Assembly (NCBI GenBank): GCA_902780915.1
Contig: CACZHK010000004.1
Location: 28,396-92,395 of the forward strand
Length of the DNA: 64,000 nt
Origin: Pseudoselenomonas ruminantium
Lineage (GTDB): Bacteria > Bacillota > Negativicutes > Selenomonadales > Selenomonadaceae
Reading direction: 5' to 3'
Positions 43,809 through 53,334 of this stretch are shown here, piece by piece. A program made the position numbers and the translations under genes. The notes under the pieces are model-generated. The model was not told the origin of the DNA, ran no database searches, and was given only the letters and a program-made list of their open reading frames with translations. How positions within the stretch are numbered: the stretch's first letter is position 1; the number at the start of each line of letters is the position of its first letter.

Positions 43809-44612
43809 ATGGAAAAGATAGGATTGCTGGCAGGGGTAGGCAAGCTGCCTGTGGAATGTGCACGGGCTGCAAAGCTCTTGGGCTATGAGGTTTACGCTGT
43901 GGCCCTGCTTGATGAGACGGATCCGGAACTTGACGAGGCGGCTTTTGAGTGCGCCCATATCAGCATTGCCCAGATGGGTGAGATCCTTGCGTACCTGAAG
44001 TCCAAGCAGGTGGAAAAGATCACCATGATCGGCAAGGTCACCAAGGAACTCCTGTTTTCCGGCAAGCTGGTGCCGGATGCTACGGCTATGCAGCTGATCA
44101 TGTCCCTGCCTGACAGGAAGGACGATACCATCATGCTGGCCTTCGTCCAGGCTCTGGCCCGGGCAGGCTTCACTGCCTTTGACCAGACGGCCCTTATACA
44201 TAAGCTGATGCCCCGTCGTGGCACTATCACCAGCCGTGAGCCGGATGAACGGGAGAAGAAGGATATGGAATTCGGCTTCCGCATGGCCAAGGAAATCGGC
44301 CGCCTGGATGTGGGGCAGACTGTGGTGGTGAAGGATTCTGCCGTCATGGCTCTGGAGGCCATTGAGGGCACTGATGCCTGCATCAGGCGCGGCGGCCAGC
44401 TGGCTCGTGGCGGCGCTGTAGTGGCCAAGGTGGCCAAGCCGGAGCAGGACAACCGCTTTGATGTGCCCACCGTGGGCAAGGCTACCCTGGAGACCATGGT
44501 CGAGGTGGGAGCTACGGCTCTGGCCATCGAGGCGGACAAGACTCTGCTGGTGGAGCGCGAGGCTGTGGTGAAGCTGGCCGAGGAGCACGGCATTGCCATT
44601 GTGGCTATGTAA
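43809..44612 (+). CDS. lpxI: UDP-2,3-diacylglucosamine diphosphatase LpxI
   Basis: A 267-residue LpxI (DUF1009), which hydrolyses UDP-2,3-diacylglucosamine to lipid X by attack on the alpha phosphorus, replacing LpxH. Family segments are IGLLAGVGKLPVECARAAK at the N-terminus, KVTKELLFSGKLVPDATAMQLI, and in the C-terminal half TVVVKDSAVMALEAIEGTDA and KPEQDNRFDVPTVG. GGGAG precedes the ATG. A terminator follows, separating it from lpxB. Confidence 0.96.
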   Translation: MEKIGLLAGVGKLPVECARAAKLLGYEVYAVALLDETDPELDEAAFECAHISIAQMGEILAYLKSKQVEKITMIGKVTKELLFSGKLVPDATAMQLIMSLPDRKDDTIMLAFVQALARAGFTAFDQTALIHKLMPRRGTITSREPDEREKKDMEFGFRMAKEIGRLDVGQTVVVKDSAVMALEAIEGTDACIRRGGQLARGGAVVAKVAKPEQDNRFDVPTVGKATLETMVEVGATALAIEADKTLLVEREAVVKLAEEHGIAIVAM

Positions 44613-44627
44613 ATTAAGTGAATTTGT

Positions 44628-44660
44628 ATGCGGCAGGTGCTTTTCTCTGCCGCATTTTGC
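44628..44660 (+). terminator. Rho-independent terminator after lpxI
   Basis: ATGCGGCAG pairs with CTGCCGCAT around GTGCTTTTCT, followed by TTTTGCTTTTT. Confidence 0.88.
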
Positions 44661-44682
44661 TTTTTGCGAATAGTGGGGTAAG

Positions 44683-44711
44683 TTGCTACAGGCAAGTAGA
44701 TATGATACAAT
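44683..44711 (+). promoter_or_regulatory. Promoter of the lpxB-msbA-waaA unit
   Basis: TTGCTA (44683-44688), a 17-bp spacer and TACAAT (44706-44711) lie 28 bp before lpxB. Confidence 0.7.
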
Positions 44712-44739
44712 GTTAGATTGATGGATGGAGGGATAGCCA

Positions 44740-45888
44740 GTGAAAATCATGCTTTCGGCAGGAGAGGTTTCGGGAGATTTGCACGGCAGAAGGCTGGCAG
44801 AGGCTATGCTCAGCCTTGACCCCTCCGTGCAGCTGTTTGGTTTTGGCGGCAAAGAAATGGAAGGGGCGGGAGTGCGCCTCCTGAAGGACTTTGCCGATTA
44901 TAATGTCATGGGCGTCTGGGAGGTTCTGAAGAACCTGCGCCGCATCATGAAGCTCCTGAACTATCTGGAAGAGGCCATGCGGGAGGAAAGGCCAAACCTG
45001 CTGGTGCTTATAGACTACCCGGATTTCAACTGGCGGCTGGCGAAAAAGGCCAAGGCCCTGGGCATCCCTGTTTTTTCCTACATCCCGCCGTCTGCCTGGG
45101 CCTGGCGCAAGGGGCGGGCCAAGTCCTGCGCAGAGATTGCAAACGAGTTCGTGGCTATTTTCCCACATGAGCTGCCCCCCTATGAGGCGGCAGGGGCGAG
45201 GATTTCCTTTGTGGGCAATCCTTTGGTGGACACGGTGAGGGCTGAAATCACGCCCAAGGCGGCAGAAAGGGAATTTGGATTGCAGGCTGGGGAAATCCCC
45301 ATCCTGCTCCTGCCCGGCAGCCGCAGGCAGGAGATAGAGATGCTGTTGCCGGATATGCTGGGGGCGGCAAAGATATTGAAGCAAAAACGCCCTGAGACGC
45401 GCTTTTACCTGCCCGTGGCAGATGCGGGCTTGAAGGCCCTCATTGAGGCAAATATTGCCACGGCGGGGCTGGAGGGAGAAATCACCCTCACAGGCACGGA
45501 GCACCGCTATGCTCTCATGGGTATGGGGGCGGCGGCCATGGCCACCTCTGGCACTGTGGTGATGGAGGCTGCCCTCATGGGCCTGCCCTGCGTGGTGCTC
45601 TATCGCTTCGCCTGGCTCTCTGCCCTGATCGGCAGGCTGGTGGTGCATGTGGAGCATTTCAGCCTGCCCAATATCCTGCTGGGGGAAGGCTTCCAGCCTG
45701 AGCTGCTGCAGGAGCAGGTGACACCGGAAAACATTGCGGCGCATATGCTGCCCCTTTACCCCGGCGAAGCCAGGCGGGAAATCACCTGTGCCAAGCTCAA
45801 AGAGGCCTGCAGGAAGCTGGGGGAGCCGGGGGCGGCTTGCAGAGTGGCTGAAAAGGTGATGGCCTGCGCCAGACGGCATTTGCGATAA
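44740..45888 (+). CDS. lpxB: Lipid A disaccharide synthase
   Basis: A 382-residue GT19 enzyme that joins lipid X and UDP-diacylglucosamine into the lipid A disaccharide at the inner membrane. The N-terminal motif is MLSAGEVSGDLHGRRLAEAM. Further motifs are LLVLIDYPDFNWRLAKKAK, FSYIPPSAWAWRKGRAK, FVGNPLVDTV and the C-terminal ATSGTVVMEAALMGLPCVVLYR. The GTG start (44740) has GGAGGG seven bases upstream. msbA follows after 32 bp, so they are co-transcribed. Confidence 0.97.
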   Translation: MKIMLSAGEVSGDLHGRRLAEAMLSLDPSVQLFGFGGKEMEGAGVRLLKDFADYNVMGVWEVLKNLRRIMKLLNYLEEAMREERPNLLVLIDYPDFNWRLAKKAKALGIPVFSYIPPSAWAWRKGRAKSCAEIANEFVAIFPHELPPYEAAGARISFVGNPLVDTVRAEITPKAAEREFGLQAGEIPILLLPGSRRQEIEMLLPDMLGAAKILKQKRPETRFYLPVADAGLKALIEANIATAGLEGEITLTGTEHRYALMGMGAAAMATSGTVVMEAALMGLPCVVLYRFAWLSALIGRLVVHVEHFSLPNILLGEGFQPELLQEQVTPENIAAHMLPLYPGEARREITCAKLKEACRKLGEPGAACRVAEKVMACARRHLR

Positions 45889-45920
45889 GAGAAGTTCAGA
45901 GAATTCGAGGGAAGGTTTTC

Positions 45921-47654
45921 ATGAAGAATTACAAGCGGTTGCTGCAATATATGCGGCCTTATACCAGGCGGTTCATCCTGGCAGTCTTCTGCATCATCAT
46001 GGCGGCAGGCGCCAACCTTTACCTGCCCTGGATCATCAAGGACATGGTGGACAAGGTGCTGACGGAGAAGGACATGTTCATGCTGAACGTGATTTCCGCA
46101 GGTATCGTCATCACCTTCCTCATACGCGGCATTTTCTATTATGGGCAATCTTATCTTGTATCCTACATCGGCGAGCGGGTCATCATCGATGTCCGGGAGG
46201 TCATGTTCAAGAAGTTCCAGCGCCTGCCCATGGCCTACTTCGACAGGCACCAGACCGGCGAGACCATGAGCTACATCACCAATGATGTCAGCGCCATCCA
46301 GTCTGCCCTGGTGAGCCAGCTCATCGAGATGGTGACGGAAGGTTCCATCCTCATCGGTTCCCTGGTCATGATGGTCTATCTGGACTGGAAGCTCTCCCTG
46401 CTGACGCTGGTGGTCATTCCCCTGGTGGGGCAGGCTATGAAGGTCTTTGGCCGCAAGCTCAAGCGCAACGGCACAGTGATCCAGGAGCGCATGGCTGACA
46501 TCACTTCCCTGCTGCAGGAAAGTGTGTCTTCTGTGCGAGTGGTGAAGACTTTTGTCCGTGAGGATTATGAGATCGAACGCTTCAAGGAGCAGAATATCCT
46601 GAACTTCCGGGCGGCCATGAAGAATGTGCAGCTCACCAGCCTGCTTACCCCGACGGTGGAGTTTCTGGCGGCGGTATCCGTTACCTTCATCGTCTGGTTT
46701 GGCGGCTATGAGGTGCTGAACGGCGAGCTGACGGCCGGTGCCCTGATTGCCTTCCTGACTTATGCGGTGAACCTGGCCAACCCAGTGAAGCGGCTTTCTC
46801 GCGTTTATGGCACCATGCAGAAGGCCATGGCAGCTGTGGACCGCGTGTTCGAGGTCATCGACCTGCCGGAGCCTCTGGCTGACAAGCCCGAGGCCAAGCC
46901 CCTGCCGGAGATTCAGGGCCATGTGGTGGTAGACCATGTTTCCTTCGGCTACAAAAAGGGCAATCTGGCTTTGGATGATGTGACCTTGGAGGCCAAGCCG
47001 GGGCAGATGATTGCCTTCGTGGGGCCGTCCGGCGCGGGCAAGTCCACCATTGCCAATCTCTTGCCCCGCTTCTATGAGATAGACAGCGGCTCCATCAGCA
47101 TTGACGGCCATGATATAAGAGATGTGACCATAAAGTCCCTGCGGGAGCAGATTGGCATCGTGCCCCAGGAAACTATGCTCTTTTCCACCACCGTGCGGGA
47201 AAATATCCGCTACGGCAGGCTGGATGCCACCGACGAGGAGGTGGAAGAAGCGGCCAGAGCCGCCAATGCTGACGGCTTCATCCGTGAGCTGCCCCAGGGC
47301 TATGACACGCCCATCGGGGAACGTGGGCTGAATCTTTCCGGTGGTCAGCGCCAGCGCATGGCCATCGCCAGGGCTATTTTGAAGAATCCTCGCATTTTGA
47401 TTTTAGATGAGGCCACTTCTGCCCTGGATACGGAAAGTGAGAAAGTGGTGCAGGCAGCTCTCGACCAGCTCATGGTGGGGCGCACTTCCTTCGTCATTGC
47501 CCACCGCCTTTCCACGATTTTCAATGCCGACCAGATTTACGTCATCGACGGGGGCAGGATCAAGGAGCACGGCACCCATGAGGAACTTTTGAAGAAGGAC
47601 GGGCTTTACAGTTACCTGTACAATATTCAGTTCAGCAGGAAGAACATTGAGTAA
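45921..47654 (+). CDS. msbA: Lipid A export ABC transporter MsbA
   Basis: A 577-residue ABC half-exporter with six transmembrane helices in the first 330 residues. The nucleotide-binding domain has Walker A VGPSGAGKST (about residue 375), signature LSGGQRQRMAIARA and Walker B ILILDEATSALDTES. It flips Kdo2-lipid A across the inner membrane as a homodimer. It sits between lpxB and the Kdo transferase gene, which supports MsbA over a drug exporter; sequence alone would not separate the two with certainty. Confidence 0.93.
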   Translation: MKNYKRLLQYMRPYTRRFILAVFCIIMAAGANLYLPWIIKDMVDKVLTEKDMFMLNVISAGIVITFLIRGIFYYGQSYLVSYIGERVIIDVREVMFKKFQRLPMAYFDRHQTGETMSYITNDVSAIQSALVSQLIEMVTEGSILIGSLVMMVYLDWKLSLLTLVVIPLVGQAMKVFGRKLKRNGTVIQERMADITSLLQESVSSVRVVKTFVREDYEIERFKEQNILNFRAAMKNVQLTSLLTPTVEFLAAVSVTFIVWFGGYEVLNGELTAGALIAFLTYAVNLANPVKRLSRVYGTMQKAMAAVDRVFEVIDLPEPLADKPEAKPLPEIQGHVVVDHVSFGYKKGNLALDDVTLEAKPGQMIAFVGPSGAGKSTIANLLPRFYEIDSGSISIDGHDIRDVTIKSLREQIGIVPQETMLFSTTVRENIRYGRLDATDEEVEEAARAANADGFIRELPQGYDTPIGERGLNLSGGQRQRMAIARAILKNPRILILDEATSALDTESEKVVQAALDQLMVGRTSFVIAHRLSTIFNADQIYVIDGGRIKEHGTHEELLKKDGLYSYLYNIQFSRKNIE

Positions 47655-47666
47655 AGGGGATAAGTC

Positions 47667-48854
47667 ATGCAGTTGCTTTATAACATAGCGGCCATCATCA
47701 TCGTGGTGCTCATCATCCCGATGTTCATGATCCGCGCGGTGCGCGAACGGGGGTTCGTGGAACGCATCAAGCAGAGCCTGGGCATTTTCCCGGATCATGT
47801 TCTTGAACCGGTAGCCAAGAAGGGCTGTATCTGGGTTCATGCTGCTTCCGTAGGTGAGATTGTGGCCACCAGCCCTCTCATCAAGGAATTCCGCAAGGAA
47901 TTTCCCAAGAGCCCTATCCTGGTTTCTGTGGTCACCACCAGCGGCTACGAGATGGCCAACCGCATCATCAAGGATGCAGATGCCATCATCTACTTCCCGC
48001 TGGATCTGCCATGGCTGGCTTCCCATGTGTTCCGTCGCATCGGGCCGCGGGTTTTCCTGCCTGTGGAGACGGAACTCTGGCCCAATTTCCTCAAGACCGC
48101 CCGGCGCTGCCAGGTGCCGGTGATGATGGTCAACGGCCGCATCAGCGACAAGAGCGTGAAGCGCTACAAGTATATGCGGGGGCTTTTGCGGGATATGATT
48201 GGCACGGTGAAGCGCTTTGCCATGCAGTCCCCCATTGATGCCGAGTATATCATGCGCCTGGGGGCACCACCGGAACTGGTGACAGTGACGGGCAACACCA
48301 AGTTTGATCAGACCTATACTGATGTGAGCGCCGAGGAAAAGGCCCAGATCCTGCGGGAGATGAATCTTGAGGACAATGAGGGGATTTTCCTGGCAGGTTC
48401 CACTCACCGGGGGGAAGAGGAGTTCGTGCTGCAGGCCTTCAAGGCAGTGCGCAAGAGCCACCCCAAGGCCCGGCTGGTGATTGCGCCCAGGGAGCTCCTC
48501 CGCACCATGGAGGTCACCCATATCTGCAAGAGCGCAGGCTTCACCGTCTCTCTCCGTACGGAGCTTCAGAAGGAAGACCAGCATGGCGAGCCTACGGATA
48601 TCGTGATCCTCGATACCATCGGCGAGCTGGGCAAGGTCTACAGCATCGGCGATGTGGTGTATGTGGGCGGCAGCCTCATCACCCACGGCGGCCACTCAAG
48701 AAGCGCAATGCCTGCATCACCGTGGAGGATGCCAGGGGGCTGGCGGCAGAGGTGTCACGCCTGTTTGATGAGCCGGAGGAGCGCCACCGCATGGAGGCGG
48801 AGACCCTGGCCATCGTTTCCGAGAACAAGGGGGCTTCCAGGAAGTCCGCCCTGA
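47667..48854 (+). pseudogene. waaA: Kdo transferase WaaA (KdtA) part of a waaA-lpxK fusion, interrupted by an out-of-frame deletion
   Basis: Residues 1-343 are a normal Kdo transferase: N-terminal anchor, WVHAASVGE, PVETELWPNF, GNTKFD, AGSTHRGEEE and VYVGGSLITHGGH. In the family this last motif continues with about 28 residues (N-LE-AAxGxPVxxGPxxxNF type) and then an ITV-DA stretch. Here that segment is missing: at about 48695 the frame jumps, and KKRNACITVEDARGLAAEV resumes in another frame. The reading therefore ends in 53 unrelated residues at 48854. The lost part is the conserved CMP-Kdo site, so this copy should be inactive as written. The intact gene would continue without a stop into LpxK (to 50083). 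An assembly error is a serious alternative. Confidence 0.8.
48690..48702 (+). other. Deletion junction in waaA-lpxK
   Basis: The sequence GGCGGCCACTCAAGAAGCGC joins the GGH codons of one frame to the LKKR codons of another. By comparison with family length, about 80 bp (not a multiple of three) is absent. Confidence 0.75.
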
Positions 48855-50083
48855 TCCTGCGTGAGACCATCGAGCGCTTCGAGCGCGAGCAGGCCTCCAA
48901 GGGCTCCAGCGTCAAGTCCACTCAGAAGATTGCCAACCTCCAGACCTACTTCGTGGATCTGGTGCACAGCAAGGATGTGGACGGCATCGGACAGAATTTC
49001 CTCATGGGGATTCTCTACTTGTTTTCCCTGATTTATCGTGGGCTGGTGAATTTCAAGCTGGCTCTCTTCAAATTAGGCGTGTTCAAGACCAGGAGCCTTG
49101 ATTGCTTCGTCATCAGCCTGGGCAACATCACCGTGGGCGGCACGGGCAAGACCCCGACTGCACAGCGGCTGGCCCGGGACATCCGCGATATGGGCTATCG
49201 CGTGGTAATACTCAATCGCGGCTACCGGGCCAAGTGGCATGGCAAGGTGGGCATTGTCTCCGATGGCAGCAATCTGCACATGAGCGCTGCCGAGGCAGGG
49301 GACGAGGCCTTCATGCTGGCCAAGCATCTGCCAGAGGTGCCGGTGCTGATAGGTGCCGAGAGGGCCGAGACGGGCCGCTATGCCATCGAGCACTTCGGGG
49401 CTGAGGTGGCTATCCTCGATGATGGTTACCAGCACTGGCAGCTGAAGAGGGACATGGACATCCTGCTCATTGATGCGGTGAATGTCTTCGGCAACGGCTA
49501 TATGCTGCCCCGGGGGACGCTGCGCGAGCCCATGCCCCATCTGAACCGCAGCCACGTCTGCCTCATGACCAAGGTTGATCAGGCGGCGGCAGGCTCCAGG
49601 GAATATATCCGCAAAACTCTGGCTCAGTACAACAGTGAGGCCAAAATTGTGGAGAGCATCCATCAGCCCCGCTGCTTCATTCCCCTGCCGGACTGGTATG
49701 TGGACATTGCAGGGGACGGCATCCCCGTGACGGAGATGAAGGGCAAGCGCATCGTGGCGGTGTCCGCCATCGGCAATCCCGCTTCCTTTGAGCAGACTTT
49801 GGAGGATCTGGACACGGAGATCATCGAGAGCCTGCGCTACCCCGACCACCACGATTACACCATGCAGGAAATGCAGGATGTGCTGAGACGTGCCGAGAGC
49901 CAGGGCGCTGAGGCCATTGTCATCACGGAAAAGGACGCGGTGAAGATTCCCGCGGAGGTCATACAGTCCCACTGGCCTATTCCCGTCTATGTCATCTGCG
50001 TGGAAGTCAACTTCCAGGAAGGCGGCAGTGAGTTCTACAGCCTGCTGAAATCCAGGCTGCAGGAGAAGTTGGGCGACCGCTGA
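48722..50083 (+). CDS. lpxK: Tetraacyldisaccharide 4'-kinase LpxK, C-terminal half of a waaA-lpxK fusion
   Basis: The first 70 residues complete WaaA (EERHRMEAETLAIVSENKGASRKSALILRETIERF). A linker and a hydrophobic helix (GILYLFSLIYRGLVNF) lead into LpxK: Walker A GNITVGGTGKTPTAQ (about residues 133-147), RGYRAKWHG, GDEAFMLAKHLPEVPVLIGAERAETGR-type lid region, LDDGYQHWQLKRDMDILLID, and the C-terminal PDHHDYT and ITEKDAVKIP. LpxK phosphorylates the 4' position of the lipid A disaccharide. No ribosome binding site or convincing start precedes the kinase domain, which supports a fused bifunctional protein. With the upstream frameshift, translation would need reinitiation. Confidence 0.88.
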   Translation: MEDARGLAAEVSRLFDEPEERHRMEAETLAIVSENKGASRKSALILRETIERFEREQASKGSSVKSTQKIANLQTYFVDLVHSKDVDGIGQNFLMGILYLFSLIYRGLVNFKLALFKLGVFKTRSLDCFVISLGNITVGGTGKTPTAQRLARDIRDMGYRVVILNRGYRAKWHGKVGIVSDGSNLHMSAAEAGDEAFMLAKHLPEVPVLIGAERAETGRYAIEHFGAEVAILDDGYQHWQLKRDMDILLIDAVNVFGNGYMLPRGTLREPMPHLNRSHVCLMTKVDQAAAGSREYIRKTLAQYNSEAKIVESIHQPRCFIPLPDWYVDIAGDGIPVTEMKGKRIVAVSAIGNPASFEQTLEDLDTEIIESLRYPDHHDYTMQEMQDVLRRAESQGAEAIVITEKDAVKIPAEVIQSHWPIPVYVICVEVNFQEGGSEFYSLLKSRLQEKLGDR

Positions 50084-50098
50084 AGGAGATATGAGAAA

Positions 50099-50824
50099 AT
50101 GAAGGTACTTTGTGTCATACCTGCCCGTTACGCCTCCACCCGCCTGCCGGGCAAGCCCTTGAAGGACATTGCCGGCAAGCCCATGGTGGTGCGGGTTTAC
50201 GAGCGTGCCAGCCAGGCAGGGCTGGTGAATGAAACTCTGGTGGCCACAGATGATGAGCGCATCAAAGTGGCAGTGGAGGCTGCAGGCGGCAAGGCCATGC
50301 TCACCCGAGCCGACCATGCCACAGGTACGGACAGGCTGGCTGAGGTGGCAGAGGCTTATCCTGAGGTTGACCTGATCGTCAATGTGCAGGGAGATGAGCC
50401 CCTGATTGACCCGGGCCTCATAGATGAGCTGGCAGGCCTCTTTGCAAATGAGCCGGAGCTTGCCATGGCTACAGTGAAGACTGAGATGGAGGACGAGGCA
50501 GAGCAGAAGAACCCCAACAATGTGAAGGTGGTCTGCGACAAGGCAGGCTATGCCCTCTATTTCTCCCGTTCCCTCATGCCTTATCCCCGCAAGGACGGCT
50601 GCCCGGTGTACAAGCATATCGGCATTTACGCTTACCGTCGTGATTTTCTCTTGCATTATGCCAAGATGGAGCCTACGCCCTTGGAGCAGGCCGAGTCCCT
50701 GGAGCAGCTGCGTGCCCTGGAGAATGGCTATCGCATCAAGGTGGTGGAGACCAAGGCCAAGTTCGTGGGCGTGGATACAGTCGAGGACCTGGAACGGGTC
50801 AATGAAATTTACAGGAACATGTGA
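50099..50824 (+). CDS. kdsB: 3-deoxy-manno-octulosonate cytidylyltransferase
   Basis: A 241-residue CMP-Kdo synthetase that activates Kdo with CTP. Motifs: IPARYASTRLPGKPLKDIAGKPMV at the N-terminus (nucleotide binding), ATDDERI, MLTRADHATGTDRLAEV, NVQGDEPLIDP and HIGIYAYRRDFLL. AAGGAG precedes the ATG by about 9 bases. It begins 15 bp after lpxK and is followed by kdsA, so the Kdo genes form one unit. Confidence 0.97.
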   Translation: MKVLCVIPARYASTRLPGKPLKDIAGKPMVVRVYERASQAGLVNETLVATDDERIKVAVEAAGGKAMLTRADHATGTDRLAEVAEAYPEVDLIVNVQGDEPLIDPGLIDELAGLFANEPELAMATVKTEMEDEAEQKNPNNVKVVCDKAGYALYFSRSLMPYPRKDGCPVYKHIGIYAYRRDFLLHYAKMEPTPLEQAESLEQLRALENGYRIKVVETKAKFVGVDTVEDLERVNEIYRNM

Positions 50825-50873
50825 TAAAATAGTCTTTAGCGTGTGTTTGTGAAATAGAGGAAGGAGAATCATC

Positions 50874-51698
50874 ATGAACAAAGTCAAGGTTGGCAGCTTC
50901 GAGATTGGCGGCGGTGAGCCTCTGGCACTGATGGCAGGTCCCTGCGTGCTGGAAAGCCTGGATCGCTGCCTCTACATTGGCCGCACCATCAAGGATATCT
51001 GCGGTCGCCTGGGCATGCCTTATGTGTTCAAGGCTTCCTTTGACAAGGCCAACCGTTCCTCCTTCCACAGCTTCCGTGGCCCCGGCCTGAAGAAGGGGCT
51101 GGAAATGCTGGAAACCATCAAGCAGGAATTGGACGTGCCTGTGGTGACGGATATACACGAGCAGAATCAGGCGGGGCCTGCGGCCAAGGTGGCGGACATC
51201 CTGCAGATTCCCGCTTTCCTTTCCCGTCAGACTGACCTTCTCCATGCTGCAGCCCAGACGGGCAGGGTGGTGAATGTGAAGAAGGGCCAGTTCCTGGCTC
51301 CCAAGGATATGCGCAATGTGGTGGACAAGCTCCATGAGTCCGGCTGCGACCAGATGATGCTCACGGAGCGTGGGGCTTCCTTTGGCTACAACAATCTGGT
51401 AGTGGACATGAGGTCGCTTCCCATCATGCGCTCCTTTGGCTATCCCGTGGTCTTTGACGGCACCCACAGCGTGCAGCTTCCCGGCGGGGCAGGCACCACT
51501 TCCTCCGGCAACCGCGAGTATGTGGAATACTTAGTCCGTGCCGCCATTGGCGTGGGCATTGATGCTCTCTTCCTGGAGGTTCACGACAATCCCGAGGAGG
51601 CATTGTCCGATGGTGCCAATATGGTGTATCTGGACAAGCTGGAGGATCTTTTGAAGGATGCTCTGGCTATCCATGAAATTGTCCGCAAGAAGCTTTGA
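50874..51698 (+). CDS. kdsA: 3-deoxy-8-phosphooctulonate synthase
   Basis: A 274-residue TIM-barrel enzyme condensing arabinose-5-phosphate and phosphoenolpyruvate to Kdo-8-phosphate. Motifs: [66 protein letters not shown] and [12 protein letters not shown]. The metal-site Cys (PCVLES) suggests the metal-dependent class; the residue equivalent to Asn in metal-independent enzymes is not that. AAGGAG precedes the ATG. Confidence 0.97.
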   Translation: MNKVKVGSFEIGGGEPLALMAGPCVLESLDRCLYIGRTIKDICGRLGMPYVFKASFDKANRSSFHSFRGPGLKKGLEMLETIKQELDVPVVTDIHEQNQAGPAAKVADILQIPAFLSRQTDLLHAAAQTGRVVNVKKGQFLAPKDMRNVVDKLHESGCDQMMLTERGASFGYNNLVVDMRSLPIMRSFGYPVVFDGTHSVQLPGGAGTTSSGNREYVEYLVRAAIGVGIDALFLEVHDNPEEALSDGANMVYLDKLEDLLKDALAIHEIVRKKL

Positions 51699-51725
51699 TT
51701 TCCTGACCTAGAAGGAGTTGCAGCC

Positions 51726-52700
51726 ATGTCCATGATAACGGAGAAAGCCATAGAGACCCTGGAGATAGAAGCTGGAGCCGTAGAGGCTCTGAAGGGGCGC
51801 ATTGGGGAAGAGTTTGAGGCGGCGGTGCAGTGCATATTGGATTGCACTGCCAGAGTGGTAGTGACAGGCATGGGCAAGTCTGGCCATATAGGCAGGAAGA
51901 TTGCCGCGACCCTGGCCAGCACCGGCACCCCCGCCTTCTTCATGCACCCGGGCGAGGCTTTCCATGGGGATTTGGGCATGGTGACGGAAAAGGATGTGGT
52001 CATTGCCATTTCCAACAGCGGCGAAAGCTCTGAGGTAGTGAATATCCTGCCCATCATCCGCCGCATCGGAGCCACCATCATCGCCTTCTGCGGACGCAGG
52101 GATTCCAATCTGGGCCGCCATGCGGATCACTTCATCGACATTGGGGTGGAGAAGGAAGCCTGCCCCCTGGGGCTGGCTCCCACTGCCAGCACCACGGCAA
52201 CTCTGGCCATGGGTGATGCCATGGCCATGGCCCTCATGAGTGCCCGGAACTTCACCAGTCAGGATTTCGCCATGTTCCACCCCGGCGGGGCCTTGGGCAG
52301 GAAACTCCTGCTCAAGGTGGAGAACGTCATGCACACCGGGGAGGACAACCCCATTGTCACGGCAGACAAGACTGCCAAGGATGCCCTCTTTATCATGACG
52401 GACAAGGGCCTGGGGGCGGTTTCTGTAGTGGACGAGCAGGGCAAGTTCATCGGGCTTATCACGGATGGTATCATCCGCCGGGCTCTGGCCAAGGATTACA
52501 AGTTCCTGGATGAGCCGGTGAAGGCTATCATGTTTGAGACACCGCTGACCATTTCCAAGGACAAGCTGGCGGCTGCGGCTCTCTCCGTCATGGAGAAGCA
52601 TAAGCCCCGCCCGGTCACGGTGCTGCCGGTCATCGGCGAAGACCGCACCCCCGTGGGCATTGTGCATCTGACCGATCTCTTGCGCCAAGGCGTAGTGTAA
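51726..52700 (+). CDS. kdsD: Arabinose-5-phosphate isomerase (KpsF/GutQ family)
   Basis: A 324-residue enzyme interconverting ribulose-5-phosphate and arabinose-5-phosphate, the first step of Kdo synthesis. The SIS domain occupies about residues 35-180 (VVVTGMGKSGHIGRKIAATLASTGTPAFF; SNSGESSEVVNILP). Two CBS domains follow (about 205-324). AGAAGGAG precedes the ATG. It lies 27 bp after kdsA. Confidence 0.96.
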   Translation: MSMITEKAIETLEIEAGAVEALKGRIGEEFEAAVQCILDCTARVVVTGMGKSGHIGRKIAATLASTGTPAFFMHPGEAFHGDLGMVTEKDVVIAISNSGESSEVVNILPIIRRIGATIIAFCGRRDSNLGRHADHFIDIGVEKEACPLGLAPTASTTATLAMGDAMAMALMSARNFTSQDFAMFHPGGALGRKLLLKVENVMHTGEDNPIVTADKTAKDALFIMTDKGLGAVSVVDEQGKFIGLITDGIIRRALAKDYKFLDEPVKAIMFETPLTISKDKLAAAALSVMEKHKPRPVTVLPVIGEDRTPVGIVHLTDLLRQGVV

Positions 52701-52733
52701 GAGGGCTCAGTTAAGATAAGCGAGGCAGGATTT

Positions 52734-53318
52734 ATGGAAATCAAGGCAGAGGCCCTGAGGAGGGCCAAGAAAATAAAGTTCGTCATCTTCGATGTGGACG
52801 GGGTCATGACGGATGGGGGCATCTATGTGGGGCCGGAGGGTGAGCTGTACAAGCCCTTCAACTGCAAGGATGGACTGGGCATCACGCTGGCTCACCGCTC
52901 AGGGCTGCGCACCGCCATCATCACGGGGCGGGAGTCGAAGCAGCTGGCCTATCGGGCCGGGGAACTTCACATCACCGAAGTCATGCAGGGCCACCGCAAC
53001 AAGCGGGGAGCCTACAAGGAACTGAAGGAAAGGCAGAATCTGGCGGATGAGGAAATTGCCTATGTGGGAGATGACCTCATAGATTTGCCTGTGATGCTTC
53101 AGGTAGGCCTGCCCCTGGCTGTGGCTGATGCTGTGGCAGAAGTCAGGGATTGCTCTATGGTGGTGTCCGGCAAGGAGGGCGGCCATGGAGCTATTCGGGA
53201 GCTCTTGGAATTCATCCTCAAGGCTCAGGGAAAGTGGGAGGCTATTGTAGCTTCCTTTGCAGATGTAAACGAACAGATGGATAATATTGCAACACCTACG
53301 GAGGCGTTGCAGCAGTGA
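52734..53318 (+). CDS. kdsC: 3-deoxy-D-manno-octulosonate 8-phosphate phosphatase
   Basis: A 194-residue HAD-family phosphatase removing the phosphate of Kdo-8-phosphate. The nucleophile motif FDVDGVMTDG, TGRESKQLAYRA (motif II Thr, and Lys/Arg region) and YVGDDLIDLPVM (motif III) are present. The protein is a cap-less tetrameric-type KdsC. It directly follows kdsD and is followed by an LpxL-type acyltransferase after 16 bp. Confidence 0.96.
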   Translation: MEIKAEALRRAKKIKFVIFDVDGVMTDGGIYVGPEGELYKPFNCKDGLGITLAHRSGLRTAIITGRESKQLAYRAGELHITEVMQGHRNKRGAYKELKERQNLADEEIAYVGDDLIDLPVMLQVGLPLAVADAVAEVRDCSMVVSGKEGGHGAIRELLEFILKAQGKWEAIVASFADVNEQMDNIATPTEALQQ

Positions 53319-53334
53319 TGGGAGAGTTCGGTCC

